Shown here: positions 1 through 12,244 of the stretch, piece by piece
How the letters are laid out: every line of letters begins with the position of its first letter
Position numbering within the stretch: position 1 is the first letter of the stretch
Assembly: GCA_026008535.1 (NCBI GenBank)
Contig: BRKX01000001.1
Span: 70,506,317-70,570,316, forward strand
DNA from: Perilla frutescens
Lineage: Eukaryota > Streptophyta > Magnoliopsida > Lamiales > Lamiaceae
Direction: 5' to 3'
Length of the DNA stretch: 64,000 bases
Translations under genes and position numbers: made by a program
The notes under the pieces: generated by a model
Databases searched by the model: none
What the model was told of the DNA's origin: nothing
The model's input: only the letters and a program-made list of their open reading frames with translations

Positions 1-1824
1 TCAAAATCTTATAGAAAGATGCCTTCAACTTTACATGAGTGAGAGGGAAGTTGTGAATACCTTGTTACACCAGGCAAAGATCGAGCCTGGTTTCACTGAG
101 CTTGGTACCTTCATTTTCCTTATTTATTTATTAAATCTTCATCTTCCCATTATTTAAGTCGTTCTATAAACAGTAACACGTCGTGTTCATAATATTATAG
201 CTATGTTCAGCTGCTAGTCTGTTTTCTCAAAACAATGTTTGTACCTCTGCAACTACTTTTTTTACTATAGTGAGGGTAAGTGTTGTATATCATGAACAAA
301 ACTTGTGAATATGAGGTTTCAAACCAAATCTACTTTTCTTTTATGAACATTCTTGCCCTATATAAGGTTTGTATTTATGTGACATGTCTGACAGTGAGCT
401 ACTTATGTCCTCGTTTTGGGCTTGGCAGAATTAGTATTAGTTTCCTATCATGCTGGTTGTTGGAAATAGATGACGTATGTTCAAACTTATCTAACATCAT
501 AGCCTCCTTCCAGTGTGGCAAAAACTTGAAGCAGAAAACCAGGAATTTTTTCGGGCATATCATCTGAGGTTAATCGTGAAGGACCAGATATTAAGATTCA
601 ATCAGTTGCTCGAGAGACAGGTTGAGCTAATGCGTCAAGTATGTCAGACAGGAGTTGCTTCCATTTCTTTGTCTAATGGATCTCAGATGCATTCAAGTAA
701 GTTTTTCTTTCGAAATGCTTTTAGTAGTTGCAATGAATCATAGCCATTGCTGCTGTCTTCCAACGGAGAGCTTTTCTTGCATGTCTGCTATTGTATTGAT
801 TACTACGTGGTATTTGCTAGAAGAGTTCTTTCTTCTGTCCTGTGTACAGCGACAAGGATAGGAGTTTATGTGTGCGTGCATTGGATTCTTTGTATCATAA
901 TAATTCCGAATGCACTTTGACAGGGAGTCTGTTCTGTTCAGCAATTACGTCATTAGTTTGATTGATAAACCTAATTTTGTTTTTGTACTTTGGCAGTGCA
1001 CAACAACTCGGCTTACCAAGTTCCACAACCTGCTGGACCACCTATAAAGCCAGAAAACATGCACCAAGCTGTCAGTACTTTACCTAATGTTTACACCAAT
1101 GGTGCATCCGCACTGCAACCTAGCATGCAAGTTCCAGTCAACATGTCGGGTCATGGCGGTAGGATTAACGTGCCGGAAAACATGCTATTAGCTCAGAATT
1201 CCCACTCAGGAATCGTGCAAGGAATGAACGGGGTGGTGATTAAATCAGAGGGCGGCTTCACAGGCGACTCCCATTTTATGTTTGGTGCAGACAACAATAT
1301 CATAGAACCTCGAAATGCAATTGGAGAAGCATCCGTTTCTCCTTTTGCTGGTGGTGAGTCGAGTTCACAAGCTTTGAATGACTCCATGTTGGACCCAGAG
1401 ACGGGCTCATTTGGATTTTTGGGACAGATACCACGAAACTTCAGCCTTTCAGACTTGACAGCTGATTTTTCCAATAGCACTGGTAGGCACTCTCCTAAAA
1501 GCAACAAGAAAATATAATGTTTACGCAGCACATCTTAAACGTCTTAATCAGGTTTGGATGGAGTTCATTTTATGTTTTGACTCATAATTTTTGCATGATC
1601 TCGTCAGATATACTAGAGAGCTATTCTAGATCTCCGTTCCTTGGAACAGATGCAAACTTCTTGGATCCTCACATGAGGGGTGAACAACAAGGTACTGTTT
1701 TCTGCATTCATACTTAAAAATGTTGATATCTGGTGATGATTTGAAGTTCTCCTCGTGTGCAGATGTTAGGAGGTTGGACACCATATCTGAGGGCTTGAGT
1801 TATGAAGATTTTGCCAGTGACTAA
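1..1824 (+). CDS. Plant-specific TIGR01589-domain protein, 3' part of gene
   Basis: The 5' end lies outside the window. Exons: <1-104, 514-696, 997-1482, 1608-1691, 1763-1824 (TAA). All junctions are GT..AG and the frame is kept throughout. Exons 1 and 2 encode a helical block (segments IERCLQLYM, LHQAKIEPGFTEL, FFRAYHLRL, LERQVELM) that I recognise as the uncharacterised plant domain TIGR01589. The rest is low-complexity, rich in N, S, P and G, and ends in acidic LSYEDFASD. No catalytic motif is visible. The family has no assigned biochemical role that I know of; the domain plus a disordered tail would fit a nuclear or scaffold protein, but that is inference. The gene converges on the minus-strand CBL gene, with 484 bp between stop codons. 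Confidence 0.85.
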
Positions 1825-2308
1825 ATATTTTGAATGTGTTCAATAACTGGTAACGTCTCCTTCCACATCCACGAAGTTCTGCTGCTCTTGAACCACACTC
1901 TAATTTCCTTTTTCGTCTCGTTGCAGGGTCAACCGCGTTGTCAGATAAAAGTTTTTGTAAATACATTCCAGAATTAGAGAAGCTACATGATTTCAGACTA
2001 ATTGAAGGTATCGTTGGTATTATTAGGTAATAATTATAGTCTTAACGCCGTTCTAGCCATAGAACTAAGGAAACTCGACAAGCAAAAGCTCGCACCATGT
2101 AAGTCGACTATTTTCCTGTCTAAAAACTAGGCTTTGTTACAGGTGATTTCTTCAATAGCGTATGTTAATAATAGACATCAGAATCATGTAAAGCTTTTAT
2201 CAACTGTAATTATTAGAAAATTATGCTCCATTTTCTTCTTGTTTCATCCTGAATAAATCTTGCACGAAAACATTTCCCTCCTACAAAAAAGCTCGATTCG
2301 GAGAAGGC
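1825..2308. other. Convergent intergenic gap
   Basis: This 484-bp space lies between the stops of the TIGR01589 gene and the CBL gene and should hold both 3' UTRs. I see no ORF or repeat in it. Confidence 0.6.
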
Positions 2309-5300
2309 CTATGCAGGCCCTGTTTGTAGGGCGCGCTCTAAATCAGAGATCAAATCGTCAACATCTTCAATCCCGACAGATATACGTATAAGATCCTCGG
2401 TCAGACCTCGGGCCTCTCGTACTGCTGCAGGAATGCTTGCATGAGACATGAAGCAAGGCAGGCTGATGAGGGACTTCACACTTCCTGAAAATTCAAAATG
2501 AACGAGTTGTTACGTGCCTAAATCATTTGCAAATTGATTATCAAACTGAGAATTTTGGAGGAAACTTACCGAAACTCACGGTTATGCTGAAATATTTCGT
2601 CGTCTCGACAACATGCTTGGAGAGTGCCAGTGACCCTGTTAGGAAACTGAGTACAGATCCAGCACCCTTTGCCTGAAGGAGGGGCATTTCGGTCACATGA
2701 AATATAGCAACACAGTTCATAGCTCTGGTATATAATGTTTCATTGTATATATAGAGGAACGTCATCATACACACTCTTCGTGAGCACCTAGTTTTATACC
2801 TGTGAGTAATGTAAAGATCGTCCCAGATGATCGGGAAGACCGGCATAATTGACCTTTGTTACCCGAGGATGAGAGGAGAGGAACTCAGCGATTTTTTGCG
2901 CGTTTTCCTGCACATTCGACGTGAGTTAACAAGACAAGAAAAATAGTCCAGTTAGAACTCAAGTTCGTCTTATGATTTAGTAGTACATATAACACCTGCT
3001 GTTTTTCGACGCGTAGAGCCATAGTTTTGATGCCTCTCAAACACAGCCAACAGTCAAATGGAGCTAACCCTGACCCCTCTGCATTCTGTAGGAAATACAC
3101 GTCTTTCGCCAAGCTAATCAACATCAAATGAGGTGAATCTATGAATCAGTAACTGAAACTCGTCTCAAGATAATGCGAGTGAATCTATCTACATTGTTTT
3201 CGAGAAGTTCCCAAGAGCGCGTTCACAATCAGAAAGCCGCATGCTATTATTGAAATAGATCGAGTATAACCAAAAAGAAAAAAAAAACCGACACAATTTT
3301 TTTACTAAACAAGAATTTATAGTTCAAATGCTAATTATATGCAATTCATAGACAAACAAACCTTTCTCCTTTGATAGCAAGCACCCCAGCCATGAGGTCA
3401 CTGTGACCAGAAATGAACTTCGTAGCTGAGTGCATCACGATATCTGAAAAATTGATTGACAAGCTAAGGTTCATACTTCATTCATCCCGTGTATAATGTT
3501 TGTTTGGCACGCCAACCAGAAAGATTATTAAACTAACACCTATCATTACCAGCTCCCAGCTCGATAGGCTGAGATAGTACGGGAGACATGATGCTGTTAT
3601 CTACCAACACGAGAGCACCGTGAGCATGTGCAAGCTCAGCTATTTTCTAAAACACAATCAGGAGAAAAGATGATGAAGTTAGTGATGTTGGTAAGTGACA
3701 GGCAAAAAGAGATTAAGAGTTAAAGCTGCTTACACGAATATCAGAGATCTGCTGGCGGGGGTTTGTTGGACTCTCCAACCACACGAGCTTTGTGCGGGGA
3801 CTAATCGCCAAAGCAACCTCTTCCAAATTTGTTGTATCCACACGTCTGCACCTCAGATATCTTAGACTTGCAACCGACTGGATGAAAAAAATAAATTATT
3901 TGAAGAAAAAATAGTACTGACTTAACCACAACTCCAGATTTCGGAGTTACTTGCGATAATAAGCGATCAGAACCACCATACATGTCATCACCAGCAACAA
4001 TCTCCTCACCTGCCATGACAAAAAATGAAAAAGAATTTGGAATTACATTGTCCAACCATAATTTTAGCCACCTAAAGTGTATCTTATAAGCTTGAAACAA
4101 TTCAAGAAAAATAAAATATGACAGAAAGCTGATACAGATCAAATCTTGGAATTGCTTTGAGCAAAGACATCATAATCGAAAATAATAGCAAGACCAGGTT
4201 GTCTCTATTGGACATTCCAGTTGACATTAGCGACGAAGAGAAAAAAGAAAAAACAAAGATAGAAAAGAAAAAAAAAAGAAGTGAAGTACCTGCTCTAACA
4301 AGATGAGTAACGGCTGATAAAGCTGCCATTCCACTGGTGAAGCAAAATGCTCGATCAGCTTTGTCAAGCTTTGCAAGGAGTCTGTTAATAGACAGAATGA
4401 TTTAGACCATGGTAAAGAAGTGTGGCATTGATTTTCGTTGTAAAATGATTAAAAGAATCATCTCATTAAAGTGGAGACCTTTCTAGGACATCCCGAGTAG
4501 GATTTCCACTTCTTGTATAATCATAAGTTCCATAGTCTGTAGCTGAAGGCTGTAGAACAACTGAGTCAGTTGCAAAACAATACTAAATTTTTATAAGCAC
4601 ACACTTTCTGACTGTTTTACTCATACTGTGATCTTCAGAGTTTTTTCACAATTTTCCAGAAGAGCATCAATGAATACCATGGACTAAAGAAATTATATTG
4701 TTCTTCTAATGGAGGAATAGATATACATTTTTCTGCAGCCATTTCAATCTCTAACACGTTTTCTCAACTCTTGCACGTAGATATTGCTAACTGATTTTTC
4801 CCTATTACTTCACAGGAAAACAAAACGATATCAAAACATGGGAGCCTAGAATTTACCTGCTTGAAAGTTGCTGTTTGATAGAGAGGCGTGCTCAAAGCCT
4901 CATAAGGATCAAATTCATTTGAAAAATTCATCAACATTGTGGAAACACTTGGCTCCACTTGGTGATTTGTCTGTACAGTCTCTTCTTCTGCCATGAGTTT
5001 ACAATTGTGCCAAATTTACCATCATGCCTTGACATGCATGAATAACTGTAAAAATATAGCTAAAGCTTGAACTTATAATATACAGTTACCATTTGTGCAT
5101 TCAGCAACACCATCAACCAAAGCAGATGTTCTGATATCCATCCCTTTGTCTCTCAAGCAATGTAATTTAACATTCCGGTCACCCACAGGAAAATTCCCCT
5201 CCCTGAGCACTATTGTTTTGTGCTCATGAAACAACGGAAGATTACTGCTGAGAAAACCCTAAAGACCAATCGAGTTCTGTATCAGAATTAAACGCCAAGA

Positions 5301-6225
5301 AAAAAACTCATAAGAAAGAATGAGAACAAGAGCCAGCTGATGTAATATGAGAGCAGTTCTCACATTTTACCGGTTAAGGTGACATCAAATATCTGGTTTC
5401 CTCAAAAAAAAAAAATAAAAAAAAAAACTTAACTGAACTTAATAATAGTGTATGTAACAAGTTCATCACTAAAAAGGGGCCAACTATTTTGTTACAACTT
5501 TCCATCCCAGATCTATTCATTTTTCATTTTTCTTGTCAATACCTGATAAACCAAGCAGATACCAATCTAGAAGTGATTATAAATTATAATAATGTCCCCA
5601 TTAATTTTCCAAAGGCATGCCAACAGCAAATATACAGGCTAAGAAACAGGCATTGCCATTATAAATTTCAGGAGTTAACTTGACAACTCTAATTTTTCCC
5701 CACAGAGTCCAGTTCTTTATAAAAACTTATAATTTGCATTGAACATGTCAGGGTTTGGTGTTACCATACTAAAGAGTAAAGAAAGAGTGAACTTCCAATC
5801 AAACTAAACAGCTCAATTATTTTCCAAAATACAAATTAAAAAGAAAAGGAAAAAAACAACATTTATCTGATGCCCTAAAATCAGAAGACAACCTAATTCA
5901 ACTTTCTTCTTCTCCTTTTCAAGAAATCCTAGCGTACCAGGGCAACATCTTTAGCCAAAAGCTCCAAAATTTACTAAACCGCAAAGTCTTTTCATACAAT
6001 CAAACACGTTCCCTCCTTTTGTGAATCTCCAATACGAAAGTGAGGATAAAAAAAGAAGAAGATGAAAACGAAGATCCCTTATTGCAATGACGATAAACAC
6101 ACATACACACGATAAACACGTACTGTCCAACGGTGAATTACACAAAAGATGCTTACATTTTGATCAATTTGGTTTTTTTGAAGAGTGGTAGAGAATGATC
6201 TGAGAGATAAAGAAGCGGCCGCCAT
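2309..6225 (-). CDS. CBL: Cystathionine beta-lyase, chloroplastic
   Basis: This PLP enzyme cleaves cystathionine to homocysteine, pyruvate and ammonia, the penultimate step of methionine synthesis, in plastids. Thirteen exons: 6157-6225, 5090-5258, 4857-4987, 4479-4549, 4290-4381, 3922-4009, 3734-3845, 3550-3646, 3362-3443, 2996-3113, 2800-2907, 2570-2672, 2309-2484. They total 1,416 nt and give 471 residues, close to plant CBL length. The N-terminus MAAASLSLRSFSTTLQKN looks like a transit peptide. Family motifs are present: YTRSGNPTR, the cofactor aspartate in VLVDNS, WLESPTNP, and the PLP lysine in HSATKFISGHSD (about K285). An apparent ATG at 4994 (MAEEE) straddles the intron 2 acceptor and is not the start. 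The C-terminus has the usual VGIEDVDDLI signature. No lesions are seen. Confidence 0.97.
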
Positions 6226-6267
6226 AGCTGTCCCTGCCGAGAGAAATTGAGCTAAGTGGACAAAGAA

Positions 6268-6319
<52 letters not shown>
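6268..6319. repeat. (CA)n(TA)n compound microsatellite
   Basis: About 24 bp of CA followed by about 28 bp of TA, starting 43 bp upstream of the CBL start codon, so within its leader or core promoter. A shorter CA run follows at 6350-6361. Confidence 0.95.
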
Positions 6320-6320
<1 letters not shown>

Positions 6321-6366
6321 TTTATTTAAATTAAATATTTATATATATACACACACACACAAGAAT

Positions 6367-8190
6367 ATCAGCAGCAGGAATACCGAATATAGACGTTATT
6401 CCGTCCACCATGTAGCAAGATAATCCATTTGATTCGTCCTAATAATAAAAATAATAATTTTTATTATAATAGAATATATGAGAATTGTATTAAGAAAATG
6501 AAAAATAAATTGTTATTTGTTTATTATAAAGATAATTATGTTAGTCTTTCAGAGTTTCAGTTACACTTCCGACAAGCCGAGTTCAGCAGCAGGAATACCA
6601 AATATAGACGTTATTCCGTCCACCATGTAGCAAGATAATTGATAAACATGGCTTTTACATGCATTTGAGGAGTTGTATGGTTCATATTCGTAGAGTAATG
6701 CATGCATTTGTTGAGTTTTTATACTAGTTTTGAGTTTCCGTGTGCTATTTGATGTTTTGGTGTTTCTTGTGCAAGTTTGAGCTGAATTTGGGATTTATCC
6801 AAGATCCAATTCAAGGATGAAAGTTGCTAGAAAGATAGAGGATCAAGAGGGGGTCGCAACGCAACTTGAATCGGGTCAATCGGACGAGAAACGAAGGAGA
6901 ACGGAGCGAAACGGTGGAGGTGCGCGGAGCTGCCGGCCAACCCGCCGACCGGCGGGTTGAGGCCACCGAGAACGGCGGAAATCACTATTTCTCTTGCCGG
7001 TCCAGCCGCCGATCTGCGGGGGAAGGCCGCCGGTCAGCGGGAGCCACTTATGGGTCGGCGGGATCGACGAGAATTGTCCCCCGGACACGTTTTCGGCCCA
7101 CGAACTCATCTTTCGGTCCGGATTTTCGATACCTAGTATATATAGGACTGTCTTAGATGAATTTTATGGACTTGATTCATTATTTTAGAGTTCTAAACTT
7201 ATTTTACTTTCGAGGTTTGCTGTGAACATTCAAGAAAGAATAATTCAAGTTTTATTCAACGAATCGTCCTTCCGATTTTTCTAATCTATCGCATATTTAT
7301 ATTATGTCAATGATTATTATTATTTTCGTTATTTATGTTGTTTTAATTATGAGTGAGCAGTCTTTTATTAATTATAGGGTTTGGAAAGCATGATTGAAGC
7401 TATGTATTTAATTTAATCTTGTTATTTTTCCCTTCCGATTATTGTGTTCAATTGTTCAATAACTTTTGATTTCATGCTTAATTACTGATCACAATTGATG
7501 CATGGTAGCTAGTTAATTTGAGTCCTGGCGGAGATAATTAATTAGTGGGATTAATTGAATAATTTGATACACGTTCTAAGAAATATATAGGGGAATTTAA
7601 ATCTGTGGTTCTATCGGGAGTTAGTAAATTAACCTAAAGGCGAAAGTAATAGGTTGTTTGTTAATCTGCTTCTACCTTGAGACCTGGCGGAGATAGGTAG
7701 ATATATTTCTGATTCCTCACCTTTAATCGGATTAAAATTGGAAAAGATTAGGATTAAATTGAATCATAATGGATACATGTGTGTTGCATTCCCTATGATT
7801 AGTATTTCATTAATTGTTTGAGTTTGATTATTTGCTTAATTTATTTATTTGTGTTTAGTTGGTTCTATTTCTGTTCTTTTATTTTATTTAGATTCGTGCC
7901 TAGTTCTAGTAAACTCATAAATTGGTAGCTTGGATAATAGAGAGTTGTTAGCTTAGTACTCAGTATTGTCAAATAATCAGTCCCTGTGGATACGATACTC
8001 GATTCGCTTGCTATATTGTATTGTCATATGTTAATTGCAGTTTAATGCATCAATAATCCATTTGATTCGTCCTAATAATAAAAATAATAATAATTATTAT
8101 AATAGAATATATGAGAATTGTATTAAGAAAATGAAAAATAAATTGTTATTTGTTTATTATAAAGATAATTATGTTAGTCTCTCAGTTACA
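6367..8190. repeat. Tandem duplication of a ~220-bp unit, second copy split by an insertion
   Basis: The segment 6367-6586 (AGCAGCAGGAATACC, then CCATTTGATTCGTCC, then an AT-rich stretch ending TTACACTTCCG) is repeated. The second copy starts at 6587, is interrupted at 6639, and resumes at 8053-8190 with the same CCATTTGATTCGTCC stretch. Only a few substitutions and a short indel separate the copies. Confidence 0.85.
6640..8052. mobile_element. Solo-LTR-like element, 1,413 bp
   Basis: The element begins TGATAAACATGG and ends TTAATGCATCA, so it has TG..CA ends, and is flanked by the 5-bp target duplication ATAAT (6635-6639 and 8053-8057). The uninterrupted sequence of the target is visible nearby at 6415-6440. 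It has no gag/pol coding sequence. Near the 3' end it contains CCCTGTGGATACGATAC, a phrase I associate with LTRs of plant Ty3/gypsy elements. A GC-rich block (6890-7090) rich in GCCGG/CCGGC words produces spurious ORFs on both strands. Best read as a solo LTR left by LTR-LTR recombination; the gypsy assignment is inference. Confidence 0.75.
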
Positions 8191-8640
8191 CTTCCGGCAA
8201 GTCAAGTCGAGGGACCTCTCTCCGTAAGAGGGTAGTTACTGTCGGTTACAGCCCAGCCACTAACTCCAGATGGGGGTGTGCGTGTGTGCGCGTGTGGGCT
8301 CATGACCCACATCCTTGTGCACTTAATTACTTTACTTAAGTGTTAATACACTTAAATACACTTCTTAACTTGATTAAGAAATCAATGTATGATTATTTAA
8401 TGTGTCTTAAACACATTATCCCACACACCATAAATGTCCAATCGTGTGACCAACTTCAACCATTTATTTCTCACTCATCGAAAATCGGATTTGAGCAAAT
8501 AAAAATACTACGATTATCTACTCACAACATAGAACAATCGTATGGTATTTAATTCCTCCAAAATTAAATATCCCGATCACAAAAAATCGAATAAAATGAG
8601 TCAAAATTCAATTTAATAAATCATATTTTCCAACAAATTA
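8191..8640. other. LTR-like AT-rich segment, low confidence
   Basis: The stretch holds CCCACATCCTTGTGCACTT and CAACTTCAACCATTTATTTC phrases and a run ending TTTTCCAACA, which resemble plant copia LTR interiors. I find no partner LTR, target duplication or coding sequence. Confidence 0.3.
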
Positions 8641-9258
8641 TATTCATCGGACAAAAATTGAACTGCTTAAACTCAATTTATTTTTCATATAGACCATAGC
8701 TATCAGTCTATCACTGCATGACATTATAGAAAATTTGGAAATTGCACATTAAAGTTTTAATATTATATTAGGTATGTATTGATGTAAATATACAGTATTA
8801 AATTAGTAGTCTTACAAAATAATACACACACACCTAATTGTACATCCTTTAATTTTCACATATATTAAAAAAAATGTATTTAGAAAAATAAAATCACTTG
8901 AAAGTTTCTTACTATAAGGATATATAAAAATAAAAAATAAATTAATGCACACCTAATAAAGTAAATGGACTATAATTTTGGGACTAGGAATGATAATGGG
9001 TAATGGATCTTATACCCGCAAAAATTACCCATGATTTTTTGCAGGGATGAGTGTGGGTATGAGTACCTTAGTATCCAGTTTGCCCCATACCATACCCATA
9101 TGTGTGTGTATCTATATATACAACTTTATATATAATTATATTTATAAAATTTGTTATTATTACTATTATAAATATAAAAATACTAAATTAAGTTTGATTT
9201 TATTTTGTATATATTAGGTTTTAATTTGTACCCTAGTGTGTACAATGTATAAGATATT

Positions 9259-9294
<36 letters not shown>

Positions 9295-10930
9295 TATGAA
9301 AAGTTAAATACTTATTGATAATTGAAAATAAAGCAATAGTATTGGTACATGTGTATATGGCCAAATTTGCAGACATTCTTCATTCATTATTATACATAAT
9401 TAAAGTTATAAGGAAATTAATTGAAGATGATTTATTTAGTAGTTTTTTTTTACTCTGCAAGTTATTCTTTTTAATTGCAAGCACATAATACAGTAAAAAA
9501 AAGTAAATTAATTAATTTTATGTTATTGGTTCACGTAAGTGTCTTTCTTTCTTTTGTTATTCATAGTATATTGTTATGTTTGTATAGTTATTTATTTAAT
9601 ACAATTTTTATGAGAATTTGGAATTCTGTATTAATCAAATTATTATTATGATTTTAGTTTTAATTAATTTTTCAAATTTATAATTTTATTGTAGTTAGTT
9701 AAATTATGGGTAACGGGCACGCGTATGAGCAGTTAGGTATCCAGATGGTATGAGGATGGACATAACAATTGTTACCCACGTGAGTACGGGGACGGGTAAG
9801 ACTTTTTTTTTTAAAACGTAAGTATAGGAATGAATACTATAGTATCCTACTTATACCCTATTCTTATTGTAATTTACTGCTTAATAGGTATAATTTTATT
9901 GCACAATTATTTTATCCCACGTGTGCAATGAAATTATAGCAATTAAGTAATAAAGTATTTAAGCAATAAAATTATTGCAATTAAACAATAAAATACAATA
10001 CGATGAGCATTTTTCTCATTTCTCATATCAAGATCTTTTCTCACGTGAGCCCAACCCTGTATGTGTGTATATATATATGTACATATATATATATCGTAAT
10101 ATATTTAATTTTACAAATTAGCTCGCTCAATAGATATATGTTTTAAAGCGTAAATAAATTAGTAATAATTCATACACTTAATTCTATTTTCTTATATACA
10201 TGCAAAATATCAAGATAACTTTTATGATTTATTTTATTTTTTATTGTGTAGAGTTAGTTCACTTTCGATGTTAGTGTCATGTAAATATTCTTCCATGTCA
10301 GGAGAAATATTATTTGATATACACATAAATGTACATATTCATACAACTTTTTAACATAAATAATGAATATTATATATGCATTTTCACTAAATTTAAGCTA
10401 ACTAAATGGTAAGCTGATACAGAATAATGTCTCGAATAGTAGTTCATATCATTCAAATTTTAATTAAAATCCAACGAGCCCAATATGACTGAAAATTATA
10501 TAAAAAAGTTAATTTATTATACTCCCAAAATGTATTTCAAGAGCAACAAAAATTCACCAAAAATTATGCATAACTATATAACAATCTGAAAAAAAAAATG
10601 AAAATTATGATATACGGTTCCAATCATAAAAGCCCAATGATGGGCACATGAAGCCTAACACCTAAATTTGAGGGACAAATTATTGTTGCCAAATGGTGAA
10701 ATTCCAATGGATATAAATTATTGTTAAAACTATTTCAGATAAATCACATAAATCACTGAACACTCATCATCACTTAGATTAAAAATTACTCAAAATTGCA
10801 AATTCATGATAAAAGTCAATTCCAAATCGGAGAAGAAAGCCTTTTTATGGATATAGAGCCAAAAGGGCACCCATGAATCATGCCTTAGTTTTGTGGTTTT
10901 TTAGCTTGCTCCATAAATTCCATATTCAAG
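8641..10930. other. AT-rich intergenic DNA
   Basis: No gene is supported. It holds a (CA)n(TA)n tract at 9258-9294. Two diverged stretches rich in GGGTA/TACCC words (about 8990-9110 and 9700-9870) may be a decayed transposon. Confidence 0.5.
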
Positions 10931-11047
10931 AATCTACCACAAGTTATATACATATTGTTGTTACTTTTGTTCTTTCTTGATTTCAGTATTGGGAAAAAAT
11001 CTCTTTGTTGGCTGCAGTGATCTGGAAGAAGAATTTCCGAGCTGAAG

Positions 11048-11107
11048 ATGGAAAATCTTGAAATGGGTTGTTTATTAAATCAAGAAATGTTGATTCTTGG
11101 GGTTTGA
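11048..11107 (+). promoter_or_regulatory. Upstream ORF, 19 codons
   Basis: The sequence ATGGAAAATCTTGAAATG opens a 19-residue reading frame ending TGA at 11107, just before a (GA)n tract. Together with a later ATG at 11226 (frame closing at 11438) and one at 11242 (8 codons), it would precede the 48-codon ORF at 11347 on a long transcript. If the transcript starts upstream, these would restrain translation of the main ORF. Confidence 0.3.
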
Positions 11108-11121
11108 TCATCATTCCATTT

Positions 11122-11122
<1 letters not shown>

Positions 11123-11164
<42 letters not shown>
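11123..11164. repeat. (GA)n microsatellite
   Basis: A 42-bp GA run between the upstream ORF and the small peptide ORF. GA/CT tracts are common in plant 5' leaders. The Arg/Glu and Ser/Leu ORFs here are artefacts of it. Confidence 0.95.
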
Positions 11165-11168
<4 letters not shown>

Positions 11169-11346
11169 TGCTGTCTTGGAATTTGTTCGACGCATTTGGA
11201 GAAAATCTTGCTCAATTTCAGTTTGATGATCTTTTCTAAGGATGGATTCTCTGATAGTTTTTGGCTAATTCAAAGAAAAGAAATCAGGGTTGGGTTGAAT
11301 CTGATTGAATCTTGGAAAATTGGGAAAGTTTGGATTTTGGGGGGAC

Positions 11347-11493
11347 ATGGCAGTGGGATGGAGTGTGACACTTTGGATGGCAAGAATGGTGTGGATGGCA
11401 TTGAGTGGGTGGGTGGTTTCTTGCTTGACTGTTGCTGATGAACTGGCCGGCTCGTTGCGGTCCGGCGACATCGGCCCCTTCCACGTTGGCTGA
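11347..11493 (+). CDS. Putative 48-residue membrane peptide
   Basis: ATG at 11347, TGA at 11491-11493. The N-terminal two thirds is hydrophobic and rich in tryptophan and methionine (GWSVTLWMARMVWM, then GWVVSCLTVAD), consistent with one membrane segment or an uncleaved signal anchor. The C-terminus is a compact polar tail, SLRSGDIGPFHVG. The layout gives me the impression of a conserved small plant protein, but I cannot name a family. The 71-codon frame from 11226 to 11438 overlaps it in another frame and has no recognisable feature. No intron is needed. The GA-rich stretch and upstream ATGs look like a leader. Treat as a candidate gene. Confidence 0.5.
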   Translation: MAVGWSVTLWMARMVWMALSGWVVSCLTVADELAGSLRSGDIGPFHVG

Positions 11494-11927
11494 TTTATAG
11501 AATTTGCACAGAAGCGGAGTTTACTCGAACATATATAATTCAATGCTGCAGAGTTTGTCTTCTTTAATGTTGATTGTGTGAGCAGCAAATGTGTGATGTT
11601 TTGTTTGAATTTCAGTTGTGTTTTTGTATATATATATATATGATGATCAAATATTGGAAGATGATGTTTGATTGAGGATTGTATAGACTTAGATTCAGCT
11701 GAAGCAGATGTTTATGGCTTGCTCCATGAAGTTTTACTTTTAAGGAACCATGTTTACTCACTATTTGTGTTGTGTGTTTCAGAATAGTGAACTAGTATGT
11801 GTTTGTGTCCATAAATTTGCTATCTGGATTCATGTATTTATGCTAAACATTGATGTCTGATCATTTCTGGGAAGAAAAGCTGTGGTTTTGAAAAATTCTT
11901 CAATAATTTGAGAATCCTAGAATTTGT
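11494..11927. other. Candidate 3' UTR of the peptide gene and spacer
   Basis: AT-rich, no ORF. It includes a (TA)n run near 11627-11642 and leads into the first 280-bp direct repeat. Confidence 0.4.
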
Positions 11928-12206
11928 CCCACATCGAATTATTACAAAAGAAACTACAGCTAGTTAAGTGTGTTCCCAGCAAGGAAAGGTCACGACCTTA
12001 CTTGAACAGGATCTGTTCTATAGTATTCGTACCTCTGTATCCTTGATTTCTAAGGAGACAGGAAACAAAGTCTGGTGGATGAACCATGGCTGCCCGGCCA
12101 GAGCGTGATTAACAGCACTTGTGCCCCTCGGGCCACTCGTGCAGTAGAGGATCGTTCTTGGCTCGACTTGTCTAGCTGGGATGGCTGGGCAGCTGTCTGA
12201 CAGACT
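11928..12206. repeat. 280-bp direct repeat, copy 1 (left of NBS-LRR relic)
   Basis: It starts CCCACATCGAATTATTACAA and ends CTGTCTGACAGACT. It is closely matched by 13586-13870, with scattered substitutions and small indels, and then runs into a T-rich stretch. A B-box-like GCTCGACTTG and the T-rich end recall tRNA-derived elements, but I cannot place a proper A box, so the class is unresolved. Confidence 0.85.
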
Positions 12207-12244
12207 ACCAACTTTTTTATTTTATTTTTTATGATTTGAGGGAG

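Noticed and set aside
4764..4994. ATG at 4994 as the CBL start (MAEEETVQ)
   Set aside because: It spans the intron 2 acceptor. Upstream exons at 5090-5258 and 6157-6225 join in frame and give a transit peptide.
6866..7188. GC-rich ORFs inside the solo-LTR-like element
   Set aside because: Open on both strands owing to composition; the element has no gag or pol motif.
11097..11438. 113-codon frame with RERERERE run over the GA tract
   Set aside because: Translation of a microsatellite. The opposite strand gives SLSLSL. No family feature, and the frame conflicts with the more plausible ORF at 11347.
11928..12206. 280-bp repeat as a tRNA-derived SINE
   Set aside because: A B-box-like word and T-rich end are present, but I cannot place an A box at the right distance or find target duplications. 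Left as an unclassified repeat.
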